Shown: positions 52,390 through 62,702 of the stretch, piece after piece
Numbering within the stretch: the stretch's first letter is position 1
Layout: each line of letters begins with the position of its first letter
Assembly (NCBI GenBank): GCA_963783855.1
Contig: CAWAPE010000001.1
Location: 1-64,000 of the forward strand
Length of the DNA: 64,000 nucleotides
Origin: JAKAGZ01 sp963783855
Lineage (GTDB): Bacteria > Bacteroidota > Ignavibacteria > Ignavibacteriales > Ignavibacteriaceae
Direction: 5' to 3'
Notes under the pieces: model-generated
Databases searched by the model: none
What the model was told of the DNA's origin: nothing
Seen by the model: the letters and a program-made list of their open reading frames with translations, nothing else
Position numbers and translations under genes: made by a program

Positions 52390-53157
52390 TTAGTTTTCAA
52401 CTACTGCGTTTGAATCTTCTTTTATCCAGTCGTATCCTTTCTCTTCAAGTTCAAGCGCAAGTTCCTTACCGCCTGATTTTACTATCTTACCCTTATAAAG
52501 GACGTGTACAAAATCCGGCACGATGTAATTCAATAATCTCTGGTAGTGAGTTACAACTATTGTAGCCTTATCTTTAGATTTTAATTTATTTACACCGTTC
52601 GCAACTATTCTTAAAGCGTCAATATCAAGCCCTGAATCTGTTTCATCAAGAATACCAAGCTTAGGTTCAAGCACTGCCATCTGGAATATTTCATTTCTTT
52701 TTTTCTCTCCTCCGGAAAATCCCTCGTTTACAGCACGGCTCAGCAATGACTGATCGAGTTCAACAAGTTTCATCTTTGCCTTTATCTGTGTAAGAAATTC
52801 CATGGTATCAAGTTCTTCCTGCCCATTGTATTTTCGAATTTCGTTCAGAGCAGTTTTTAATAAATTAGTATTGCTCACGCCCGGTATTTCTATCGGGTAT
52901 TGGAATGCAAGAAATACTCCTTCCCTTGCGCGATCTTCGGGCGATAAATCAAGAAGATTTTTACCGTTATATAGCACTTCGCCTTTGGTAACCTCATATT
53001 CTTCTCTTCCGGCCAGTACCTGTGCAAGTGTACTTTTACCCGATCCGTTAGGACCCATGATTGCGTGAACTTCGCCTGCGTTAACTTTAAGGTCAATTCC
53101 TTTAAGAATTTCTTTTCCTTCTATATTAGCGTGTAAATTTTTAATTTCTAGCAACAT
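52390..53157 (-). CDS. sufC: Fe-S assembly ATPase SufC
   Basis: A 255-residue ABC-type ATPase with Walker A GPNGSGKSTLAQVLAG, signature EGFSGGEKKRNEIFQ and Walker B LGILDETDSGLDIDAL (ATP-hydrolysing, with the Glu). It powers SufBCD. It lies 55 bases after sufB. Confidence 0.97.
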   Translation of the reverse strand: MLLEIKNLHANIEGKEILKGIDLKVNAGEVHAIMGPNGSGKSTLAQVLAGREEYEVTKGEVLYNGKNLLDLSPEDRAREGVFLAFQYPIEIPGVSNTNLLKTALNEIRKYNGQEELDTMEFLTQIKAKMKLVELDQSLLSRAVNEGFSGGEKKRNEIFQMAVLEPKLGILDETDSGLDIDALRIVANGVNKLKSKDKATIVVTHYQRLLNYIVPDFVHVLYKGKIVKSGGKELALELEEKGYDWIKEDSNAVVEN

Positions 53158-53212
53158 CGATTTTCCTGTTTTAAAATTTTATTTATTACTTTTTAATTTT
53201 GACTTTTGAATT

Positions 53213-54661
53213 TTATCCTACGCTTCCTTCGAGGCTGATACTCAATAATTTTGTAGCCTCAACTGCAAATTCCATCGGTAATTCTTTAAATACTTCTTTA
53301 CAATAACCGTTTACAATCAACCCTATCGCATCTTCAGTTGAAATCCCTCTCTGGTTCAAATAGAATACCTGATCCTCACCAATTTTGGAAGTTGTAGCTT
53401 CGTGTTCGATTTGAGCCGATGGATTATTTATTTCGAGATAAGGAAAAGTGTGCGCTCCGCATTTATCACCGATTAGTAATGAGTCACACTGTGAGAAATT
53501 TCTAGCGTTCTCTGCTTTCTTCGAAATTTTGACAAGACCACGGTAACTATTATTACTTTTTCCTGCAGATATACCTTTTGAAATAATTGTGCTTCTTGTG
53601 TTCTTTCCAAGATGGATCATTTTAGTGCCGGTATCCGCCTGCTGATAATTATTTGTTACGGCAACGGAATAAAATTCACCGGTTGAATTATCCCCCTGCA
53701 GTATGCAGCTTGGATATTTCCATGTAATTGCCGAACCGGTCTCAACCTGTGTCCAGGAAATTTTTGAGTTTACACCACGGCAGGCACCACGCTTTGTCAC
53801 GAAATTATAAATTCCGCCCTTGCCGTTTTTATCGCCCGGGTACCAGTTCTGTACAGTTGAATATTTAATCTGTGCGTTATCTAAAGCAACAAGTTCTACA
53901 ACTGCAGCGTGTAGCTGATTCTCATCTCTCATCGGGGCGGTACAACCTTCAAGATAACTAACGTATGCACCTTCTTCGGCAATTATTAGAGTCCTTTCAA
54001 ACTGGCCCGTGTTTGCGGCATTAATTCTAAAATAAGTAGAAAGTTCCATCGGACAGCGGACACCTTTCGGCACATACACAAAAGAACCGTCGCTGAAAAC
54101 GGCCGAGTTAAGAGTTGCAAAAAAATTGTCAGTATAAGGGACTACGCTCCCTAAATATTTTTTTATCAGATCAGGATGATTTTTAACAGCTTCTGAAAAT
54201 GAGCAGAAAATAATTCCAAGCTCAGATAATTTTTCTTTAAATGAAGTTGCTACCGAGACGCTATCGAATACAGCATCCACAGCAACATTACTCAATCTTT
54301 TTTGCTCGTCTATTGAAATTCCGAGCTTGTCGAAAGTTTCTCTGAGCTCAGGATCCACTTCGTCAAGGCTGTTTAATTTTGGTTTTTTCTTGGGAGCTGA
54401 GTAGTAGCTGATTTCCTGGTAATCAATCTTCGGATAGTGAACATTCGGCCATGTCGGCTCTTCCATTTTCTGCCAATGGCGAAATGCCTTCAATCTCCAT
54501 TCGAGTAAGAATTCAGGCTCCTGCTTTATTGCCGAGAGTTGCCTGATAATATCCTCATTTAATCCTTTCGGCAACGTATCCGCATCAATATTTGTAACAA
54601 ATCCATACTTATAATCTTTATTCGTAAGCTCTTCAATCGTTTTTACTTCCGTATTACTCAT
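53213..54661 (-). CDS. sufB: Fe-S assembly protein SufB
   Basis: A 482-residue SufB, the first gene of the suf operon. It contains PKGVRCPMELSTYFRINAANTGQFERTL, YLEGCTAPMRDENQLHAAVVEL, KRGACRGVNSKISWTQVETGSAITWKYPS and CDSLLIGDKCGAHTFPYLEINNPSAQIEHEATTSKI. The Cys in GDKCGAHT is the acceptor of nascent clusters. The ATG has AAGGAG six bases upstream; 225 bases of AT-rich sequence separate it from the divergent glycosyltransferase gene. Confidence 0.97.
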   Translation of the reverse strand: MSNTEVKTIEELTNKDYKYGFVTNIDADTLPKGLNEDIIRQLSAIKQEPEFLLEWRLKAFRHWQKMEEPTWPNVHYPKIDYQEISYYSAPKKKPKLNSLDEVDPELRETFDKLGISIDEQKRLSNVAVDAVFDSVSVATSFKEKLSELGIIFCSFSEAVKNHPDLIKKYLGSVVPYTDNFFATLNSAVFSDGSFVYVPKGVRCPMELSTYFRINAANTGQFERTLIIAEEGAYVSYLEGCTAPMRDENQLHAAVVELVALDNAQIKYSTVQNWYPGDKNGKGGIYNFVTKRGACRGVNSKISWTQVETGSAITWKYPSCILQGDNSTGEFYSVAVTNNYQQADTGTKMIHLGKNTRSTIISKGISAGKSNNSYRGLVKISKKAENARNFSQCDSLLIGDKCGAHTFPYLEINNPSAQIEHEATTSKIGEDQVFYLNQRGISTEDAIGLIVNGYCKEVFKELPMEFAVEATKLLSISLEGSVG

Positions 54662-54886
54662 GAAACTCCTTGCTAATTTTCTTCTTTCAAAATCCTGAAA
54701 AAATGTTCATTTCTTTTTATTTCAGCAGTGTTAAACTAATCAATCTATACAAATTTGTCAAGATTAAATTACAGCCTGAATAACCCACTATCCAGATTTG
54801 TAAATGCTTGAAAATACCCCATATAAATTGTTTTTCACTAATTATTGAGTTAATTTTGGGCTAAGTTATAAAATGATGGACATTTA

Positions 54887-55996
54887 GTGGAAGATAGCAG
54901 CAAAAACGACAGTAAATCGGGCAGTAATGTCCCTCAAAAGCCGGGACAGAATTCTCAAAATGGAGGAAACTCTTCCCCCAGAAAAAGCTACCGAAAACCT
55001 TACTATAATCGTCGCAGAAAATATTCAAACAAATCCGGCAACACTTCGGGATTTCAGCGAATAAATACGAAATTCAGAAAAATTTCAATTGTGGTTCCCC
55101 TTTTTAATGAAGAAGAATCCATTCAGCCTCTTGCTAATGAAATCAGGAAAGCATTGAAGCCTTTAAATGCTGCATATGAGGTAATCCTGGTTGATGACGG
55201 AAGCAAGGATAATTCATTAAAGATTATAAAAGATCTTTGCAAACCGGATAAAAGATTTCGATATGTAAGTTTCAGAAAAAATTACGGAAAATCGGCAGCT
55301 TTACAAATTGGATTTAAGGAAGCGACTGGAGATGTTGTAATTACTATGGATGCTGACCTTCAGGATGATCCGAATGAAATATCTAATCTCTTAAAGAAAC
55401 TTGAAGAAGGATTTGACCTTGTATCCGGATGGAAGAAAAAAAGACATGATCCTTTTATAAAAAAGATATCATCAAAGTTTTTTAATTTTATAACAAGATT
55501 AATGACCGGGATAAAAATACACGATTTTAATTGTGGATTGAAAGCATATCGCAAAGAGGTTACAGAAAACATAAAAGTTTACGGCGAGCTTCACCGTTAT
55601 ATGCCCGTGCTTGCAAAATGGGAAGGTTTTACAATTTCAGAAGTTGTTGTTCAGCACCATCCCAGAAGATATGGCAAAACTAAATTTGGAATTTCCAGAT
55701 TTTTTAAAGGCTTTATTGATCTGATTACAGTTTTATTTTCGACCAGGTATATTAAAAGACCAATGCACTTTTTTGGGTTCTTTGGTGCGTTTTCTTTTTT
55801 TGTTGGTCTAATCGTAAATGGTTATCTAACATATTTATGGATAACTGGTGTACCTTTGAGCAACAGGCCGATGTTATTTTTAGGTATCCTGTTAATAATT
55901 GTTGGAGTTCAGTTCTTTTCCGTAGGATTGCTTGGCGAAATTCTTGTTCACAATTCTATGGATGAAAAAGAATACATTATAAAAGATAAAGGATAA
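54887..55996 (+). CDS. Family 2 glycosyltransferase with C-terminal membrane segments (GTG start)
   Basis: A 369-residue GT2 protein with a 60-residue Ser/Asn/Lys/Arg-rich N-terminal extension of low complexity. The catalytic domain begins KISIVVPLFNEEESIQPLANEI with VDDGSKDNSL, MDADLQDDPNEI and DFNCGLKAYRK. The end has two membrane segments, as in GT2 of undecaprenyl-phosphate glucosyl/mannosyl type. The only start is GTG at 54887. Starts a plus-strand glycan cluster. Confidence 0.85.
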   Translation: MEDSSKNDSKSGSNVPQKPGQNSQNGGNSSPRKSYRKPYYNRRRKYSNKSGNTSGFQRINTKFRKISIVVPLFNEEESIQPLANEIRKALKPLNAAYEVILVDDGSKDNSLKIIKDLCKPDKRFRYVSFRKNYGKSAALQIGFKEATGDVVITMDADLQDDPNEISNLLKKLEEGFDLVSGWKKKRHDPFIKKISSKFFNFITRLMTGIKIHDFNCGLKAYRKEVTENIKVYGELHRYMPVLAKWEGFTISEVVVQHHPRRYGKTKFGISRFFKGFIDLITVLFSTRYIKRPMHFFGFFGAFSFFVGLIVNGYLTYLWITGVPLSNRPMLFLGILLIIVGVQFFSVGLLGEILVHNSMDEKEYIIKDKG

Positions 55997-56123
55997 CCTG
56001 TCCGGATTGTTAACAATTCTTTTTCACACATCTTTTTTTGAATATGAAAATTCCTGATCTGAAATATACCTTACACACCGTAAATGAATTGTTTTTAATA
56101 ACAGCCTCAATTTTTCAGTCCCG

Positions 56124-57245
56124 ATGAAAATCACGATTCTTTCAACAGCATTCCCCTACCGGGGAGGAATATCAAATTTTACAAGTCTGTTTTATGCAGA
56201 ATTAATGAAAAAGCACGATGTAAGTGTGATTACTTTTAAGCGGCAGTACCCATCGTTGTTCTTCCCGGGAAGTTCCCAGTTTGAAGAAGGAGATACGCCG
56301 GGCAGGATTCCATCATCACAAATAGTGGATTCAATAAACCCGTTTAACTGGATATCTATCGGACGACGGATTAAAAGCGATCAACCTGATTTATTACTCC
56401 TGACATATTTTCTCCCATTTTTTGCGCCCTGTTTCGGAACAATTACTAAAATTGTAAAAAAAAATAAAAAGACAATAGTTCTTGCTTTATGTCACAACAT
56501 TATTCCACACGAAAAAAAAACCGGGGATAATTTACTCACAGGTTATTTATTTAAAACTGTAGATTATTTTATAGTTCTCTCAAAAAAAGTCCAGGCTGAT
56601 CTTTTAAGAATTAAGCCCGACGCTAAAAATAAAATATTGCCTCATCCTGTTTATTCTATATTTGGTGAACCTGTTGAGAAAAAAGTAGCTAAAAAACATT
56701 TAGACATAATCGATGAAAATGTAATTTTATTTTTTGGCTTTATTAGAGATTATAAGGGACTTGATATATTATTTGAGGCTATTTCCAGCTTAAAAAATAA
56801 AATTAAATTGAAATTGATCGTTGCGGGTGAATTTTATTCCAACGAGACCACATATAAAAGTTTAATAAAATCTCTCGGAATTGAGGAACAATTGATGTTA
56901 CGTACTGATTATATTCCTTCATCGGAAGTTAAATATTATTTTTCAGCAGCCGACGCAGTAATACTTCCCTACAGGAACGCGACCCAGAGCGGGATAGTAC
57001 AAATAGCGATGAATTTCAGGAAACCCGTAATTGCTGCAAATGTGGGCGGGCTTGGAGAGGTTATTTCAGATAATAATACAGGTTATATTGTGGAAAAAGA
57101 AAACCCAGAAGCTCTGGCGGAAGCAATTGAGAAATTTTATATCGAAAAGAAAGAGAAAGGATTCATTAATAAAATTGAAAAAGAAATTGAGAAATATTCC
57201 TGGAGTAGTTTTGTCCGGGGAATGGAAGAACTAATAAAAGAATAA
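56124..57245 (+). CDS. Family 4 glycosyltransferase
   Basis: A 373-residue GT-B enzyme. N-terminus TILSTAFPYRGGISNFTSLFYAEL is the acceptor side. The C-terminal half has VILFFGFIRDYKGLDILFEAI and ADAVILPYRNATQSGIVQIAM, the sugar-nucleotide binding signature. It is followed after three bases by the methyltransferase gene. Confidence 0.9.
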   Translation: MKITILSTAFPYRGGISNFTSLFYAELMKKHDVSVITFKRQYPSLFFPGSSQFEEGDTPGRIPSSQIVDSINPFNWISIGRRIKSDQPDLLLLTYFLPFFAPCFGTITKIVKKNKKTIVLALCHNIIPHEKKTGDNLLTGYLFKTVDYFIVLSKKVQADLLRIKPDAKNKILPHPVYSIFGEPVEKKVAKKHLDIIDENVILFFGFIRDYKGLDILFEAISSLKNKIKLKLIVAGEFYSNETTYKSLIKSLGIEEQLMLRTDYIPSSEVKYYFSAADAVILPYRNATQSGIVQIAMNFRKPVIAANVGGLGEVISDNNTGYIVEKENPEALAEAIEKFYIEKKEKGFINKIEKEIEKYSWSSFVRGMEELIKE

Positions 57246-57248
57246 TTT

Positions 57249-58061
57249 ATGCAATACGATCCTATTAAGAATATATTTGCCTCAACTATTAAAAAGTTTC
57301 CTTTTCTGACCGTATTATTTTACAGGACGCTTGATTTAATGTTTCTTCGTTCCTGGTATGTCAGGAGAGAATTAAAAAATTTACGAAAACTCTTCGGCAA
57401 CAGAAAAATATCTGTATATGACGCAGGAACCGGATACAGCCAGTATTCCTACTTTATGGCAAAAAACCTCCAACCAAGTAATATATATGCAATAGATGTA
57501 AAAGAAGACTGGATAAAAAATTCGAAAACTTTTTTTAAGGCGCAAAATTTGGATAATGTGACTTTTGGAATTGAAGACCTGACAGAAATAAATCACAAAA
57601 GTAGATTCGATCTCATCCTCAGCGTCGACGTAATGGAACATATTGAAAATGATGTTCAAGTTTTTGAAAATTTTTATAAGGCATTAAATAAAGGTGGATA
57701 TTTAATAATAAACACCCCTTCGATATACGGAGGAAGTGATGCTCACGAAGACGAAGATGAAAGTTTTATCGGTGAACACGCACGGGTTGGTTATTCATTT
57801 GAAGACCTCGGGAATAAATTAGAACCACTTGGATTTTCCATCTACAGAAAGAGATATACATACGGAAACTGGGGTGTCAGGGCCTGGAGACTTGGAATAA
57901 AATACCCTATGTTAATGTTAAATGCGTCAAAATTTTTCTTTTTCATTTTACCTTTTTACTATATTCTTACTCTTCCCTTTACGCTCTTAATGATGTATGT
58001 TGATTATTCAGGAAATAATAAAATCGGTGCCGGAATAAATTTAATAGCTCAAAAAAAATAA
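57249..58061 (+). CDS. Class I SAM-dependent methyltransferase
   Basis: A 270-residue protein with the SAM-binding motif VYDAGTGYSQYSYFMAKNL (residues 54-72) and DLILSVDVMEHIENDVQVFENF. It ends in a hydrophobic stretch (FFFILPFYYILTLPFTLLMMY), so it may associate with the membrane. It sits with glycan genes and may methylate a sugar or lipid, but the substrate is not known. Confidence 0.8.
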   Translation: MQYDPIKNIFASTIKKFPFLTVLFYRTLDLMFLRSWYVRRELKNLRKLFGNRKISVYDAGTGYSQYSYFMAKNLQPSNIYAIDVKEDWIKNSKTFFKAQNLDNVTFGIEDLTEINHKSRFDLILSVDVMEHIENDVQVFENFYKALNKGGYLIINTPSIYGGSDAHEDEDESFIGEHARVGYSFEDLGNKLEPLGFSIYRKRYTYGNWGVRAWRLGIKYPMLMLNASKFFFFILPFYYILTLPFTLLMMYVDYSGNNKIGAGINLIAQKK

Positions 58062-58089
58062 TTATTATTTAAAGATTTGCGGTAAATTA

Positions 58090-60681
58090 ATGGCAAAAAT
58101 AAAAAAAGCAACAAAACAAAAAAAAGAACAGGAATCTTTTTTTTCGAAATTTGATTTTGAAGAATTCCTCCCACAAAAATATCATGTTCTAGCTGTAATA
58201 CTTACCATAATTATTTTATTTCTAATATTCCTGAATCCGCTTTATTTCGGAAATCAAACTTTCCAGTCGGGCGATATAATTGCCGGAATAAGTAATCTAT
58301 CCTATGTCCATAACCATGGAGAAGGCTTTACTTTATGGGACCCGTATATCTTTTGCGGAATGCCGGCCTATACACTTAGCACAGCCGCAACATGGTTCAA
58401 TATTATTTATACGATATTTACCGGGGTAAGAAATATTTTTGCTGGTTTATTTTCAGTCGATTATACAATGTGGAGTTACTACCTGATCATCCTTGGCATA
58501 ACTTCATTTTTCTTCATGAAATATATCACTAAGAATACGCTGGTGAGCCTGTTTACGGCTATCGCCACCTCATTCAGTACCGGTTTGATAGTTTTCCTTT
58601 ATATTGGTCACGTTACAAAACTTACCTCACTTTGTATGTATCCCCTTATATTTTTATTGCTGCTAAGGTTTAAGGAAAAAATAAGGTTGCTTGACATTCT
58701 CCTCCTGATAATAACTCTTCAGCTTTTCATACAGGGATTTCACGTACAGATAATTTTTTACACTTTATTTTCCGTATTTATATTCTTTTTGTACTTCTTC
58801 ATTAGTTCACTGATAAAGAAGGAAAACGAGATAAGAAAAAGAATATTCAAATCCGCTTTAATATTTCTGGGTGCTATGTTTATTGCCGGATTAATCCAGA
58901 TGGATAACTTTACTCAGATTTATGAATACATGCCGTTTTCAACAAGGGGGACTAAAAGCATTGTTGAAAAGTCCACAGGCCAGTCTGAGCAATCAGATTC
59001 AGAATATTACAAATACCATACTAACTGGTCATTTTCTCCTGAAGAAGTGGCCACATTTGTCATACCATCTTTTTATGGATTTGGTAATTCAAAATACCAG
59101 GGTCCACTTACGAACGGGCGTGAAGTGGAAGTAAACACCTATTTCGGACAGATGCCATTTGTTGATGTTGCTGTAGGCTATATGGGAATACTGGTCTTAT
59201 TGTTTGCGTTTGTTGGCATATTTACAAGATGGAAAGAGCCGTTTGTAAGATTCCTGACATTACTAACAGGTATAGCACTATTAATTTCTTTCGGCAAGAA
59301 TTTTCCAGTTCTGTTTGACCTCTTTTTCTATTACATGCCATACTTTGATAAATTCCGTGTACCATCGATGATGCTTGTCTTAGTGCAAATGAGCATCCCT
59401 ATGCTGGCAGGATTTGGCCTGATGAAAATTATTTCTCTAAGGAAAGAAAAGGATGAAAGACTTACTAAGATAGTTAAAAACACGGCAGTAGTTTTTTCGG
59501 TAATCTTCGTACTGGCGCTTCTACTCAACAGTTCGCTTTCAGCCTGGCAGTCCGGCAGGGTGAATGACTATGCTAATGCCCTTTCTGTAACACAGAAACA
59601 ATACGCTCAGCAATTTTCAGCATTATCTGGTTTCATAGGTGATATGTTTGCAACCGATTTTCTCTTTGCCTTTGGGTTTTTAACTATTACTTCCTGGTTT
59701 TCATATTTATATATAAAAGGTAAATTGAGCAAAGATATTCTAGTAATCTGTATAATAATTTTAACAATTATTGACCTGTGGAGAATTGATGCTCGCGGAG
59801 CGAAATATTCTCCAAATCCGGACATACAAAACCTATTTAAAACACCCGATTATATCACCGCTATAAAAGAACAGAAAGATGAAAAGCCATACAGGATTTT
59901 AAATCTTAAACAGGATGGGTCGCTCGGCTCCTTTACTCAAAACTCAGACTTTAACGCATACTTTCTGGAAGAAGATTTTTACGGATACTCGGGTATTAAG
60001 CCAAGATCTTACCAGGATATATTAGATGTTGCGGGCCCCGCAAATACAACGATCTGGAGAATGTTAAATGTAAAATATATCATAGCTAACAGTCCCGTGC
60101 CATTCAACGGGCTCCAGGAAATTATGAATACTAACAATACTTATGTTTACAAAAACAATAATGCCCTACCGCGTTTGTATTTTGTGGATAAAGTGGAACA
60201 AAAAAATGATATTGACGTTTTAAGATCAGCTAAAGAAAACGGATTCGATCCAAAACAGGTTGCTTATGTAAATGACCAAAATTTAAATGTTGATGTTCCG
60301 GATTCTACAACTTTTGTAAAAATTACAACATATAAAGATGAACTTATAACAGCTGATGTAGATGCAAGCGGAAATAATTTCCTGTTTTTAGGCAATACTT
60401 ATTATGCGGGGAAAGCGGACTATAAAATCTTTAAAATATCCACCGGCTGGAGTGCTTATATAGATGGAAATAAAGTTGACATATATAAAGCTGACCACGG
60501 TTTTATGGGCATAGTTGTACCAAAAGGCAGGCATAATATCGTGTTCGAATTTGCGCCTCCCAGTTTTTATATTTCTAAATACGTCTCGCTTATTCTGAGT
60601 TCTATTACAGTGGCTGGTTTATTTCTTGTGATTTTTACTCAATATAGAAAGAAAAAAGAGCCCATCGCTCAAAAAGAATAA
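58090..60681 (+). CDS. YfhO-family multi-spanning membrane protein
   Basis: An 863-residue membrane protein with about thirteen hydrophobic segments, beginning FEEFLPQKYHVLAVILTIIILFLIFLNP-type sequence. It contains the conserved GDIIAGISNLS and FCGMPAYTLS near residues 65-100, and a long soluble C-terminal region (residues 570-830) with YADDVDASGNNFLFLGNTYYAGKADY-type beta sequence and a final TM. YfhO proteins are predicted GT-C-like glycosyltransferases. The gene sits in the glycan cluster. Confidence 0.8.
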   Translation: MAKIKKATKQKKEQESFFSKFDFEEFLPQKYHVLAVILTIIILFLIFLNPLYFGNQTFQSGDIIAGISNLSYVHNHGEGFTLWDPYIFCGMPAYTLSTAATWFNIIYTIFTGVRNIFAGLFSVDYTMWSYYLIILGITSFFFMKYITKNTLVSLFTAIATSFSTGLIVFLYIGHVTKLTSLCMYPLIFLLLLRFKEKIRLLDILLLIITLQLFIQGFHVQIIFYTLFSVFIFFLYFFISSLIKKENEIRKRIFKSALIFLGAMFIAGLIQMDNFTQIYEYMPFSTRGTKSIVEKSTGQSEQSDSEYYKYHTNWSFSPEEVATFVIPSFYGFGNSKYQGPLTNGREVEVNTYFGQMPFVDVAVGYMGILVLLFAFVGIFTRWKEPFVRFLTLLTGIALLISFGKNFPVLFDLFFYYMPYFDKFRVPSMMLVLVQMSIPMLAGFGLMKIISLRKEKDERLTKIVKNTAVVFSVIFVLALLLNSSLSAWQSGRVNDYANALSVTQKQYAQQFSALSGFIGDMFATDFLFAFGFLTITSWFSYLYIKGKLSKDILVICIIILTIIDLWRIDARGAKYSPNPDIQNLFKTPDYITAIKEQKDEKPYRILNLKQDGSLGSFTQNSDFNAYFLEEDFYGYSGIKPRSYQDILDVAGPANTTIWRMLNVKYIIANSPVPFNGLQEIMNTNNTYVYKNNNALPRLYFVDKVEQKNDIDVLRSAKENGFDPKQVAYVNDQNLNVDVPDSTTFVKITTYKDELITADVDASGNNFLFLGNTYYAGKADYKIFKISTGWSAYIDGNKVDIYKADHGFMGIVVPKGRHNIVFEFAPPSFYISKYVSLILSSITVAGLFLVIFTQYRKKKEPIAQKE

Positions 60682-60686
60682 AAGAT

Positions 60687-62042
60687 TTGCAGGAAAAAGA
60701 AAAAACAAATACCAGGATTAATTTTAAGTCGGATTCTTTTAAGAAGTATTTCAAAAATACTTCCTGGCTTTTAGTTGAAAAAATTATTCGCGTCATCCTT
60801 GGCGCATTTGTTATAATATCAGTAACTAATTATCTGGGCCCGGCAAATTTCGGATTATATTCCTACGCATTAAGTTTTGCGGGGATTTTTACTGTAATTT
60901 CAACACTAGGCATTGATTCCATTTTAACCAGGGAATTAATTAAAGAACCTGAAAAGAAAGATTCTTTCCTGGGAACCGGGATCGGTTTGAAATTTATCGG
61001 AGCTTTTTTATCCCTCTTAATTCTTCTAATCGCAATACTATTCACTGAACAGGACAGATTTACTAACATATTAATATTTGTTATCGCCGCTGCTCCTATA
61101 TTCCAATCTTTTAATGTTGTCGATTTTTTTTTCCAGTCCAAAGTACTTTCTAAATACTCGGTTATTGTTCAATCTTCTTCTTTCATAATAGCTTCGATAA
61201 TAAAACTATTATTGATAGCTTTCCACGCATCTTTATTATATTTCGCCATTTTCACTACAGCTGAATATATTTTCCTGGCTGCAGGTTTTGTAATTATGTA
61301 TAAAAGCCGGGGACAGAAAATATCAAGCTGGAAATTTGAAAAGACAATTGCCTATAGAGTTTTAAAAGATTCCTGGCCGTTGATATTATCCGGCGTAGTT
61401 ATAACAATTTATATGAAAATTGACCAGGTAATGATAAAGCAGATGTTGGGCGACACCGAAGTGGGTTATTATGCCGCCGCGGTAAGACTATGCGAGGCGT
61501 GGTATTTTCTGCCTACAATTATAACGACATCACTGTTCCCCGCTATAGTTAATGCAAAAGGAAATAATGAAGAATTATACCAGAGCAGACTGCAGAAGTT
61601 ATACGACCTGCTTGCATGGGCTGCAATTGCCATTGCTCTGCCGACCACATTTCTGTCGAACTTTATAATCGAGATTTTATATAAACCTGCGTTTTTGCCG
61701 GCAGCTCCCGTGCTTACAATCTACATCTGGGCAGGAGTTGCCACATTTCTAGGTGTTGCAAGCAGCCAGTATTTAATCACCGAAAATTTCACTAAGATTG
61801 CATTTATAAGAACATTTATTGGCATGATTATAAATGTAGTTCTTAATTATATTTTGATTCCTGTTTACGGTATAAATGGTTCGGCAATAGCTACACTTAT
61901 TTCCTATTCTGCGGCTACGTTTTCAATTATTTTTAGTAAAGAAACCCGCGAACAGTCGTTTATGATGTTTAGAGCAATATTGTTTATTGATTTATTCAGA
62001 GGTGTAAATAAATTATGGCAGTCTCCTTTAACGAAAGATTAA
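60687..62042 (+). CDS. Wzx-type polysaccharide flippase (TTG start)
   Basis: A 451-residue membrane protein with about twelve segments. It has the family's N-terminus FKNTSWLLVEKIIRVILGAFVIISVTNYLGPANFGLYSYALSF, and VMIKQMLGDTEVGYYAAAVRLCEAWYFLP. It likely flips lipid-linked sugar units across the membrane. TTG at 60687 lies six bases after the YfhO stop; no strong Shine-Dalgarno is seen. Its end overlaps the next gene by 28 bases. Confidence 0.88.
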   Translation: MQEKEKTNTRINFKSDSFKKYFKNTSWLLVEKIIRVILGAFVIISVTNYLGPANFGLYSYALSFAGIFTVISTLGIDSILTRELIKEPEKKDSFLGTGIGLKFIGAFLSLLILLIAILFTEQDRFTNILIFVIAAAPIFQSFNVVDFFFQSKVLSKYSVIVQSSSFIIASIIKLLLIAFHASLLYFAIFTTAEYIFLAAGFVIMYKSRGQKISSWKFEKTIAYRVLKDSWPLILSGVVITIYMKIDQVMIKQMLGDTEVGYYAAAVRLCEAWYFLPTIITTSLFPAIVNAKGNNEELYQSRLQKLYDLLAWAAIAIALPTTFLSNFIIEILYKPAFLPAAPVLTIYIWAGVATFLGVASSQYLITENFTKIAFIRTFIGMIINVVLNYILIPVYGINGSAIATLISYSAATFSIIFSKETREQSFMMFRAILFIDLFRGVNKLWQSPLTKD

Positions 62043-62677
62043 AAAGCTTAATAAGCCTGCTAACAGATTACAGGACATTAAAAGCTCTGCTATCGTTGAA
62101 ACATAGTGGATACCTGAAAGAAATCGGGTGGTTTAATGCTTTTGATTCAGGTTTCCCTGTTGACAGGAATAACAACCCGGTTCCATGGGTTACATATCCT
62201 TTTATTGATTTTATTTCAACAAGACTGAAAAATAATTTCACTGTTTTTGAGTACGGCTCCGGAAGTTCTACGCTTTTTTATTCTAAAAGGGTAAAAGAAC
62301 TTACCGCTGTTGAACATGACAAAGAATGGTTCAATAAAATAAAAGGAATTATGCCACAAAATGTTAACCTCGAATATAATTCAGAAGATGAGGACGGCAC
62401 TTACTGCCGAACAATAGAATCGCAAAATAAAAAATTTGACCTTATAATTGTTGATGCAGTAGACAGGAACAATTGTATTAAAATTTCTCCCGGCTACCTT
62501 TCTGATAATGGCATCATAATCCTGGATGATTCCGAAAGAGAACAATATGAGGAGGGTAAAAACTTACTGAGCTCACAGAATTTTAAATGTCTTGATTTCT
62601 GGGGAATATCACCAGGTTACCTGAATAGAAAATGCACAACCATTTTTTATAAATCAGTAAACTGTCTAGATATATAG
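62015..62677 (+). CDS. SAM-dependent methyltransferase-like protein
   Basis: A 220-residue protein with the Rossmann-type motif FEYGSGSSTLFYSKRVKELTAVEHDKEW (about residues 80-105) and FDLIIVDAVDRNNCIKISPGYL; DDSERE-type motif IILDDSEREQYEEG follows. It resembles FkbM-like or small methyltransferases of glycan clusters. The start overlaps the flippase gene by 28 bases, so the first residues are less certain. Confidence 0.75.
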   Translation: MAVSFNERLKSLISLLTDYRTLKALLSLKHSGYLKEIGWFNAFDSGFPVDRNNNPVPWVTYPFIDFISTRLKNNFTVFEYGSGSSTLFYSKRVKELTAVEHDKEWFNKIKGIMPQNVNLEYNSEDEDGTYCRTIESQNKKFDLIIVDAVDRNNCIKISPGYLSDNGIIILDDSEREQYEEGKNLLSSQNFKCLDFWGISPGYLNRKCTTIFYKSVNCLDI

Positions 62678-62702
62678 ATTTTAGAAAAAAATACTAATTA
62701 AA

